Source of the DNA: CAZSVI01 sp964610205
GTDB lineage: Bacteria > Bacillota > Clostridia > DSM-8532
Direction of reading: 5' to 3'
NCBI GenBank assembly: GCA_964610205.1
Contig: CAZSVI010000127.1
Coordinates: forward strand, 1-10,836
Length of the DNA stretch: 10,836 nucleotides
This document shows, piece by piece, positions 1 through 4,287 of this stretch (positions are counted from its first letter, which is position 1; each line of letters begins with the position of its first letter). The notes beneath the pieces are model-generated. The model was not told where the DNA came from and searched no databases. It saw only the letters and a list, made by a program, of their open reading frames with translations. Position numbers and translations under genes: made by a program.

Positions 1-270
1 TACCTGCACATATCCCAGATATGGATATCTGACATTGATTGTACCCATCAGCTTTTTATCTCTTTTCTGGATTGCGAAAAAAATAATGGAATGAATTTCA
101 CGAGTTAGAGCGTCATTAATTTTTTCAAGCCACTTGTCATAACTTTCCGCACTATCCAAGCCGCTATCCCCATGAAGAGTGTTTTCGCCATATAGGATAT
201 GTTCTTCAAAGTATTCCTTCGCATCTATTTCATGGACTTTTGTAGGGAATACCAATTCTATTTCATTCAT
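1..270 (-). CDS. GNAT-family N-acetyltransferase, N-terminal part (runs off window)
   Basis: An open reading frame of 90 codons runs from an ATG at 270 off the left edge without a stop. GGAG at 279-282 lies 8 nt before the ATG and fixes the start. The product begins MNEIELVFPTKVHEIDAKEY and contains a GLDSAESYDKWLEKI stretch followed by alternating hydrophobic strands (SIIFFAIQ, then KLMGTINVR). This matches the N-terminal half of small GNAT acetyltransferases, which move an acetyl group from acetyl-CoA to an amine. The acetyl-CoA-binding loop lies outside the window, so the substrate cannot be judged. It is the cargo of the leftmost cassette, which starts at about 413. Its leader carries a hairpin repeat shared with the other GNAT cassette. 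Confidence 0.72.
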   Translation of the reverse strand, partial: MNEIELVFPTKVHEIDAKEYFEEHILYGENTLHGDSGLDSAESYDKWLEKINDALTREIHSIIFFAIQKRDKKLMGTINVRYPYLGYVQV

Positions 271-347
271 TTAGTTTTCTCCAATCGAGCAGTATATAAA
301 TAATCTATTGTACATACTTAATAACAATAGTGTCACTATCTAAATTA

Positions 348-387
348 ATACTCCAGAGCCTTTCCCAGCCACACGATGTGGCGGAGA
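348..387 (-). repeat. Cassette leader repeat with hairpin (copy 1)
   Basis: On the plus strand a CCAGAGCCTTTCCCA block is followed by a hairpin GCCACA-cga-TGTGGC (368-382) and GGAGA. The same block order with a different stem sequence recurs at 3164-3199, upstream of the other GNAT cassette gene. Positions 348-366 also match 3315-3333, inside an attC-like element, at 18 of 19 bases. It lies between the attC-like site and the GNAT start, in the untranslated leader. Its function is unknown. It could fold in the transcript or in single-stranded DNA. Confidence 0.6.
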
Positions 388-406
388 CAATCCCTGCACA
401 GTCTGT

Positions 407-599
407 CAGAGAACGTTGGCTTCTGCGACGGCTTCAAGCCCTAAGCGAACCACGGAAGGCTTAGTGCGACTGCACTTGCCTTATGGGGTTTGCGGGTGCT
501 TGCACTTGGGCTTGAAGCTGTGGGCACGCATACTACATGTTCAAGCTTCAGAGTCTCGCTTCATGTTTTGCCCCTTGTGCAGAAGCGTTGTTAGCAGAT
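407..599 (-). repeat. attC-like recombination site 1
   Basis: On the minus strand it runs from R''-like TGCTAAC (596-590) to R'-like GTTCTCTG (414-407). The inner arms GCTTCTGC (plus 419-426) and GCAGAAGC (579-586) pair perfectly. Next to them one extra G (427) in the plus-strand left arm stays unpaired. A second perfect 11-bp stem pairs 431-441 with 508-518. The element is GC-rich between AT-rich genes and fills most of the gene-free stretch 271-643. It ends the toxin-antitoxin cassette. The outer R'' matches the start of that same cassette (GTTAGCAGA at 1255-1247) over nine bases, as cassette excision and insertion would produce. Confidence 0.7.
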
Positions 600-643
600 G
601 GAATGCGCCCCGCGGAGCCCTTCTAAAAAACAACCCTGAGAAA

Positions 644-958
644 CTATACAATTTCCCAAGGTCGTGGTTTTAAAATATTCATATCCCTTGCAGCGTGAAT
701 TACTGCTAAAATCAAAACATTTTCCTTTTCATCATCAACACGATATATAATCCGATAACTATTGAATATAATTTCTCTTATTTTATTATCATCAATCTCT
801 GGTACCTTTCTTCCCATACCTGGTAACACACTTAAATTTTCTACTGCATTTAGAATCCTTCCAACAAACTCAGCAGCATAATATTCGGAATCCCTTGCAA
901 TATAATCCCTAATACTTTCTAAATCTAGTACTGCCGGTTCAGCCCATTGAATTTTCAT
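644..958 (-). CDS. RelE/ParE-superfamily toxin
   Basis: This is a 104-residue protein, a usual length for ParE/RelE toxins. It starts MKIQWAEPAVLDLESIRDYI, followed by RDSEYYAAEFVGRI and the conserved C-terminal strand pattern NSYRIIYRV...VLILAVIHAARD. This fits the ParE-type branch, whose members poison gyrase or cleave mRNA. The sequence does not settle which. The ATG overlaps the antitoxin stop by 4 nt (ATGA, 958-955), so the pair is translationally coupled. It ends with TAG at 646-644, 45 bp before attC-like site 1. The module is carried as a cassette, where such pairs are known to stabilise integron arrays. Confidence 0.88.
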   Translation of the reverse strand: MKIQWAEPAVLDLESIRDYIARDSEYYAAEFVGRILNAVENLSVLPGMGRKVPEIDDNKIREIIFNSYRIIYRVDDEKENVLILAVIHAARDMNILKPRPWEIV

Positions 959-1134
959 TTGCTCATTAACCTCTTTTTTACATCATCGTGAGAATAGATA
1001 TTTCCATCCTCAGCTGCCATTAACGAAACCATAACTTTTTTTCTAACATAAAACTGATACATTATATCGTCCCAAGTGGCTTGTTCTGGCATATTCTCTA
1101 TGATTTTCCTTGCTTCTTCTTTTACTAGGCTCAT
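955..1134 (-). CDS. Antitoxin of the cassette RelE/ParE pair
   Basis: This 59-residue acidic protein begins MSLVKEEARKIIENMPEQ and continues with WDDIMYQFYVRKKV and a C-terminal HDDVKKRLMSK. It resembles the short antitoxins that precede ParE/RelE toxins and have a 'DDIMYxxYVxxKV' core. The usual role is to bind the toxin and repress the operon. The ATG at 1134 is preferred over the GTG at 1143 because GAGG (1146-1143) lies 8 nt upstream of the ATG. A possible -10 TACAAT sits at 1176-1171 in minus-strand sense, with no clear -35. It is the first gene of its cassette and overlaps the toxin by 4 nt. Confidence 0.82.
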   Translation of the reverse strand: MSLVKEEARKIIENMPEQATWDDIMYQFYVRKKVMVSLMAAEDGNIYSHDDVKKRLMSK

Positions 1135-1246
1135 TATATGCACCTCATTTCTTAGTACCTCAATAAATAAATTGTATCACAAATGACCCCATAAAGCATT
1201 CTTGAAATTTTCTTCAGAGATCTGCCCGAGTATATTGCGCATTCTT

Positions 1247-1442
1247 TCTGCTAACGGTTGGCATTGCCGACGTCGTCAAAGCATACAGGGAGGTGCTTAT
1301 GCCCAGCGAGACTTCGCGGGCTAATGCACCGACCGACTCGGTTGCTTTGACGATGTGGCACGGCTTTCTTCATGCACATTCTTTAAAGCCCTACTTCATG
1401 AATTACCCGCCCGTGCCCTTGTGGCAATGTGTTGTTAGGTGC
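1247..1442 (-). repeat. attC-like recombination site 2
   Basis: In minus sense the site starts with GCACCTAAC (1442-1434), which fits the attC R'' consensus RYYYAAC, and ends with GTTAGCAGA (1255-1247). Inner arms CATTGCC (1262-1268) and GGCAATG (1423-1429) pair fully, with an extra unpaired G beside them on the plus strand. A second stem pairs 1273-1283 with 1343-1353 over 11 bases. A third imperfect stem pairs GGTGCTTATGCCC with GGGCTAATGCACC. It fills the gene-free stretch 1144-1459 and lies 18 bp after the HEPN stop codon. Confidence 0.75.
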
Positions 1443-1459
1443 TGTCTTTTTTTCTATCC

Positions 1460-1852
1460 TTATTCTGCTATCTCATTACTCACTAAAGAAAATATCTTCT
1501 TTGCAATCTCATAGAATTTTATTGCATTATTCTGGGTGAATAAAATGACATCATCATTTATATCAGGATAATGAGTTGCAACATAAACATTTGCTAAATC
1601 AGAACAGTCATTCCTGTAATCTTTGAAGTCAACTATAATTTTTTCTGCTTTAATACAAAGACTTTTTGTATCATGGTAGTTTCCTGTTTTTTCTCCATGG
1701 TATGTTAATAGAGCTTTTAACGATTTTTCAACAACTTGCTGAGCATGTAATACTATTAAATTGTAGAGCTTATCTTGCTCTAATAGAATTCTGCAATTCT
1801 CAAGATCCATTTCAGCATATTTAAGCATACTTAATGCAAATTTACTGCTCAT
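1460..1852 (-). CDS. HEPN-domain protein (toxin partner of MNT pair)
   Basis: The product has 130 residues and is all-helical in character. It shows the HEPN core around residues 36-50 (HAQQVVEKSLKALL), then YHDTKSLCIKAEKI and VATHYPDINDD near residues 91-101. This matches the PF05168-type HEPN family, where the last motif is usually a tRYPD. The classical RX4-6H nuclease motif is not visible: R80 and H94 are 13 residues apart. HEPN proteins paired with MNT proteins usually act as RNases or stress effectors. Activity here is doubtful or uses a variant motif. The ATG at 1852 lies inside the end of the MNT gene (11-nt overlap, 1852-1842), indicating coupled translation. Upstream in-frame starts would extend far into MNT and are unlikely. 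Confidence 0.83.
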   Translation of the reverse strand: MSSKFALSMLKYAEMDLENCRILLEQDKLYNLIVLHAQQVVEKSLKALLTYHGEKTGNYHDTKSLCIKAEKIIVDFKDYRNDCSDLANVYVATHYPDINDDVILFTQNNAIKFYEIAKKIFSLVSNEIAE

Positions 1853-2156
1853 ATAAAACAACACCTTCACTGAATATTGTTGATATAAAATCATTTTCTT
1901 GTTGTCTGGCAAAATGTATCTCATCAGGTGTATAAACCAATAAATCCAGCGGAATAGTATAATCTATCATTCTTCTTAATTCACACATCCTATCAAATTT
2001 GCTTTTTTGTGTCTGTTTAATAACAAGAATATCAATATCGCTATCGTCAGACAACTCATTTCTTGCTGAAGATCCAAACAAAATAATCTTTTCAGGATTA
2101 TACATCTCAATTATTTGTCTTTTTATCCTCTCAATTTCTTCCATGTATCGGTTCAT
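1842..2156 (-). CDS. MNT-domain nucleotidyltransferase (antitoxin partner)
   Basis: This 104-residue protein has the minimal nucleotidyltransferase signature: G28-S29, ten residues, then D40-x-D42 in ILFGSSARNELSDDSDIDIL, with a likely third Asp at D71 (PLDLLVYT). MNT proteins modify and neutralise their HEPN partner, for example by AMPylation in the characterised MntA/HepT pairs. That role is inferred here. A GAGG lies 7 nt before the ATG, and a TATAAT -10 lies further upstream. The gene is first in a two-gene operon with the HEPN gene and fills one cassette between attC-like sites 2 and 3. Confidence 0.9.
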   Translation of the reverse strand: MNRYMEEIERIKRQIIEMYNPEKIILFGSSARNELSDDSDIDILVIKQTQKSKFDRMCELRRMIDYTIPLDLLVYTPDEIHFARQQENDFISTIFSEGVVLYEQ

Positions 2157-2181
2157 ACTAAAACCTCGCCTTTTTTTCTAT

Positions 2182-2187
2182 ATTATA
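2182..2187 (-). promoter_or_regulatory. Candidate -10 box of MNT/HEPN cassette promoter
   Basis: On the minus strand a perfect TATAAT lies about 26 nt before the MNT start codon. No convincing -35 is seen at 16-18 nt upstream (only AT-rich sequence). A cassette-borne promoter would allow expression regardless of position in the array, as is common for toxin-antitoxin cassettes. Confidence 0.4.
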
Positions 2188-2210
2188 CTATAAAACTGGA
2201 AATATAAATA

Positions 2211-2230
2211 CCTGCGAAGCCTTTTCCCTG
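2211..2230 (-). repeat. Cassette leader motif without hairpin (MNT/HEPN cassette)
   Basis: In plus sense GAAGCCTTTTCCCTG resembles the CAGAGCCTTTCCCAG block of the GNAT cassette leaders. Like them it lies shortly after the attC-like boundary and before the gene. Unlike them it has no following hairpin. It is probably a degenerate member of the same leader family. Confidence 0.35.
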
Positions 2231-2244
2231 AAGAAAAAAAGATT

Positions 2245-2430
2245 GCACTTAACGTTGGCATTTGCGACGCCCGTCCGCTTACAGGGAGCCGCTTATGCCC
2301 GGGACCCTTTGGGTGGGCTAATGCGGCGACCGACTCGGTTAGCGGGCGGGTGTGGGCAGCAATGACCTCATGCCCTGCTCACAAAGACATTCTGCATGCT
2401 TGCCCTTTATGCAAATGCGTTGTTATGTGC
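2245..2430 (-). repeat. attC-like recombination site 3
   Basis: In minus sense the ends are GCACATAAC (2430-2422) and GTTAAGTGC (2253-2245). Inner arms GCATTTGC (2258-2265) and GCAAATGC (2411-2418) pair over 8 bases. A further stem pairs 2270-2282 with 2338-2350 (11 of 13). An inner hairpin pairs GCCGCTTATGCCC with GGGCTAATGCGGC imperfectly. The conserved single-stranded blocks are shared with site 2 (ACAGGGAG, GACCGACTCGGTT) while the stems differ. The element lies in the gene-free stretch 2157-2568, which otherwise holds only the leader motif, a trailer hairpin and AT-rich sequence. Confidence 0.75.
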
Positions 2431-2440
2431 TGCCCCATGG

Positions 2441-2470
2441 CCCGCGAAGCCAGAGCCACAAGGATGTGGC
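2441..2470 (-). repeat. Cassette trailer repeat with hairpin (copy 1)
   Basis: Plus-strand CCCGCGAAGCCAGAG (2441-2455) runs directly into a hairpin GCCACA-agga-TGTGGC (2455-2470). The identical 15-mer recurs at 3376-3390, followed there by a hairpin of different sequence. Both lie between a cassette gene's stop and its attC-like site. There is no U-tract, so it is not a standard intrinsic terminator. Confidence 0.55.
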
Positions 2471-2568
2471 GCCTTAATCTATCACTTGGTAAAACTCACA
2501 ATGTATCATTACGCAAATTATAAAACATTGTGAAGTAAAACAACTTCTTATTATGCTTATACTGCGGG

Positions 2569-3051
2569 TTAAATTTTTATCTGATAACAATAAAAATCAA
2601 TATCATACATGGAAACTTCCCCACATTTTTCAAAACCGTTCTTATCATATAAAGCTAAAGCTGCAGGATTGGTTTTGCTGACTATCATTCTTATCCCGTC
2701 AAACCCTTTTTCTTTTGCTGTTTTAATGATGTTTTTAAGAATAGTCGTTCCTATACCTCGCTTTTGCAGCGTTGGGATAACGCCTAATCTCGCCAATTCA
2801 CAGGGCACTTTCAGTGTCCACTGCAAATGTTCCAATTCGTTAAATTCACCTACTGATGCAACTGCAATTATTATGCCATTCTTTTTCAGAACATATAATG
2901 ATTTGCTGTCAACATCAGATTCTGCTGTCTCTCTATCTGGATAATCCAAACTCCAAGCACATCCTGGAGTACCTATCAAACTGTGATATATATCAATAAT
3001 CTGTGGAATGTCATCATAATTCGCTAATAAAAATTCGTAGCCGTCCACCAT
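2569..3051 (-). CDS. GNAT-family N-acetyltransferase
   Basis: The product has 160 residues, a normal size for single-domain GNAT enzymes. The acetyl-CoA pyrophosphate loop is visible as LQKRGIGTTIL (residues 95-105, Q/RxxGxG form), preceded by the strand LARLGVIP. The late motif NPAALALYDKNGFEKCGE (128-145) is typical of the family. It probably acetylates a small molecule or protein amine in the cytoplasm. The substrate cannot be told. GGAGG at 3063-3059 lies 7 nt before the ATG at 3051. The frame stays open upstream to 3135, but those extra residues have no ribosome binding site and are not GNAT-like. The gene ends 139 bp before attC-like site 3. GNAT genes are common integron cargo. Confidence 0.9.
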   Translation of the reverse strand: MVDGYEFLLANYDDIPQIIDIYHSLIGTPGCAWSLDYPDRETAESDVDSKSLYVLKKNGIIIAVASVGEFNELEHLQWTLKVPCELARLGVIPTLQKRGIGTTILKNIIKTAKEKGFDGIRMIVSKTNPAALALYDKNGFEKCGEVSMYDIDFYCYQIKI

Positions 3052-3163
3052 ACCAAAACCTCCACTAATACAAATAATCTGTAGTTCGCAGTTTATAAAT
3101 AATCGGTACTTGTAATATTGAACAAGTATGAACAATTAATAAGTTAACTCTTATATAACTACC

Positions 3164-3199
3164 CCAGCGCCTTTCCCAGCCGCATGGACGCGGCGGAGA
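3164..3199 (-). repeat. Cassette leader repeat with hairpin (copy 2)
   Basis: Plus-strand CCAGCGCCTTTCCCA is followed by a hairpin GCCGC-atggac-GCGGC (3179-3194) and GGAGA. It is the counterpart of 348-387 in the other GNAT cassette. The flanking blocks are kept, while both halves of the stem have changed together, which suggests that the fold matters. Confidence 0.6.
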
Positions 3200-3216
3200 T
3201 AACTCCTCATGGGGTT

Positions 3217-3367
3217 GCATATAACGGTTTGCATGCCCGACGCCGTCTGAACCGGACCCTCAGAGCTCTACTTCGCAGGCGGCGCTTGTCGCCCGGTGAA
3301 GCGGTGTGGTGCGCATACTCCAGAGTCTTTCCCGCCGACCCTTGTGGGCATGCGTTGTTCTCTGATG
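3217..3367 (-). repeat. attC-like recombination site 4
   Basis: This is the shortest element (151 bp). In minus sense it begins CATCAGAGAAC (3367-3357) and ends GTTATATGC (3225-3217). Inner arms GCATGCCC (3231-3238) and GGGCATGC (3346-3353) pair fully, with an extra plus-strand G beside the arm. A hairpin with GGCG and CGCC lies in the centre. Positions 3315-3333 match the leader of the leftmost cassette at 18 of 19 bases. It closes the signal peptidase cassette and opens the GNAT cassette. The gene-free stretch 3052-3425 holds this site, a leader and a trailer repeat. Confidence 0.72.
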
Positions 3368-3375
3368 TATGGTGC

Positions 3376-3409
3376 CCCGCGAAGCCAGAGTGTGCCAAGG
3401 ATGGCACAC
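3376..3409 (-). repeat. Cassette trailer repeat with hairpin (copy 2)
   Basis: The 15-mer CCCGCGAAGCCAGAG (3376-3390) is identical to 2441-2455. It is followed by a 7-bp hairpin GTGTGCC-aaggat-GGCACAC (3390-3409). It lies between the signal peptidase stop and attC-like site 4. A reduced form (GCCCCGCGGAGCC, near 608-620) precedes site 1. Confidence 0.55.
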
Positions 3410-3425
3410 CCTCTATAAGAACTCG

Positions 3426-4037
3426 TTACGGCTTCCCTATTTTGTTTATGGGTGATAATCTATATATTATCTTTCCTTCTATTTGTTTTATTTCAACTGA
3501 ACCAAAAGACCTACTATCTTTACTATTAGATCTGTTGTCCCCCATAACATATACATACCCTTCTGGTATGATTTCAGAAATATTCTGATCTGGTGTTATA
3601 GTTTTTGTATAAGGTTCATCAAGCTTTTCTCCATTTACATATACATATCCATCTTTTATGGTGATTTCGTCTCCAGCAACTGCAATAACTCTCTTAATTA
3701 ATCTATCATTTCTATTTTCACCCTTTAACTTAAGACTTATATCGTTAACATAAATTATAAGCTTATTTATGAAACCTTCCGTATTTGTTAGACCTTTTGT
3801 TTCATTATTTAAGAAAACTACAATATCACCACATCTGGGCTCATGAAATTCATAAGATATCTTTTCCATAACTAATTTTTGGCCTTCAATCAGAGTATTT
3901 TCCATTGATTGTTGATTTACTATAGTCATAGCAAAAACCTGGCTATGCAATATAGAGGCAACAATTACCGCAGAAAATAAGTATAAAGTCCATTCAATTA
4001 ATTCATGGATAATGCTTTTCTTCTGTTTTTTCTTCAC
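3426..4037 (-). CDS. lepB: Type I signal peptidase (S26 family)
   Basis: This 203-residue membrane enzyme removes signal peptides from exported proteins. A lysine-rich start (MKKKQKK) is followed by one transmembrane segment (about 13-35), giving the N-in topology of Gram-positive signal peptidases. Catalytic Ser44 lies in NQQSMENTL and Lys115 in DRLIKRVIAVAGD. The C-terminal box GDNRSNSKDSR is at 166-176. The start is GTG at 4037, set by AGGAGG (4051-4046) 8 nt upstream. An upstream overlapping ATG (4041-4039) is immediately followed by TGA and cannot be the start. The gene is alone in the first cassette after the recombinase. A complete signal peptidase is unusual cassette cargo. No matching pilin or exported substrate lies in the same cassette. 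Confidence 0.93.
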   Translation of the reverse strand: MKKKQKKSIIHELIEWTLYLFSAVIVASILHSQVFAMTIVNQQSMENTLIEGQKLVMEKISYEFHEPRCGDIVVFLNNETKGLTNTEGFINKLIIYVNDISLKLKGENRNDRLIKRVIAVAGDEITIKDGYVYVNGEKLDEPYTKTITPDQNISEIIPEGYVYVMGDNRSNSKDSRSFGSVEIKQIEGKIIYRLSPINKIGKP

Positions 4038-4068
4038 ATGAATATCCTCCTGTTATTCTAAATATATT

Positions 4069-4083
4069 CGCGCAGGACGCGCG
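4069..4083 (-). repeat. GC-rich leader hairpin of signal peptidase cassette
   Basis: CGCGC-aggac-GCGCG type palindrome in otherwise AT-rich sequence, about 20 nt before the signal peptidase ribosome binding site. Its minus-strand form (CGCGCGTCCTGCGCG) is close to the GNAT leader hairpin (CCGCGTCCATGCGG), so it appears to be a third member of the leader hairpin family. Confidence 0.45.
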
Positions 4084-4129
4084 ACCCTTGCACCATATTT
4101 CACAGAACTTATTCTTACTTGCAATCATG

Positions 4130-4267
4130 TGCAGGAAAACACACTAATTCTGCTGGTTATATCCATATTTTATGCAGGAAAACGCCAAATTTTAATGCTT
4201 ACACGCATATAATATGCATATAAATACCTGTTTTTGGTTGCTTACAAGCATAAGATATGCATGTAAG
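4130..4267. repeat. Degenerate ~43-bp tandem repeats with inverted repeats
   Basis: TGCA-starting units begin at 4130, 4173, 4215 and 4258, a period of 43, 42 and 43 bp. The first two share TGCAGGAAAAC exactly. The second and third share a TGCTTACAnGCATA block. Two inverted repeats of the form TTACAnGCATA-nnn-TATGCnTGTAA lie at 4199-4223 and 4242-4266. Regular four-turn phasing suggests protein binding sites on one DNA face, for the recombinase or a regulator. Confidence 0.55.
4219..4247 (-). promoter_or_regulatory. Candidate cassette promoter
   Basis: In minus sense TTGTAA (4247-4242) and TTTATA (4224-4219) are separated by 17 nt and point toward the first cassette. Both hexamers lie in arms of the two inverted repeats, so a protein binding these would affect transcription. 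This corresponds in place to the Pc promoter of integrons. The match is moderate, and AT-rich DNA gives such matches by chance. Confidence 0.3.
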
Positions 4268-4287
4268 ATATATATCCATCATAATTC

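Larger units (their letters stand above)
4101..4287 (-). other. Candidate attI region
   Basis: The region lies between the recombinase stop and the first cassette. On the minus strand GTTCTGTG (4108-4101) resembles the GTTCTCTG that pairs with the far end of the signal peptidase cassette (CAGAGAAC, 3364-3357), differing at one base. This predicts the attI crossover at 4108/4107. Upstream in minus sense are two direct copies of GTTTTCCTGCA (4183-4173 and 4140-4130) and two inverted repeats. Class 1 attI also has direct repeats beside its core, bound by integrase. The analogy is inferred. Confidence 0.5.

Noticed and set aside
416..673. Plus-strand open frame across attC-like site 1
   Set aside because: It covers a structured non-coding element, lacks a ribosome binding site and resembles no protein family. 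The frame is a by-product of GC-rich sequence.
1293..1514. Plus-strand open frame across attC-like site 2
   Set aside because: Same reason: it lies over the repeat element and the antisense of the HEPN gene end.
407..3367. CRISPR array
   Set aside because: The repeats are 150-196 bp, diverged and separated by genes of 0.5-0.7 kb, not short identical repeats with spacers.
407..3367. Group II intron or insertion-sequence origin of the GC-rich elements
   Set aside because: No reverse transcriptase, transposase or catalytic intron domain V is visible, and the boundary boxes fit cassette recombination better.
3376..3409. Rho-independent terminator after the signal peptidase gene
   Set aside because: The stem is good, but no run of T follows in the direction of transcription.
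3184..3588. Plus-strand 134-codon frame and minus-strand frame 3207-3407 over attC-like site 4
   Set aside because: Arg/Cys-rich low-information translation of the repeat and antisense of the signal peptidase gene. No start signals.
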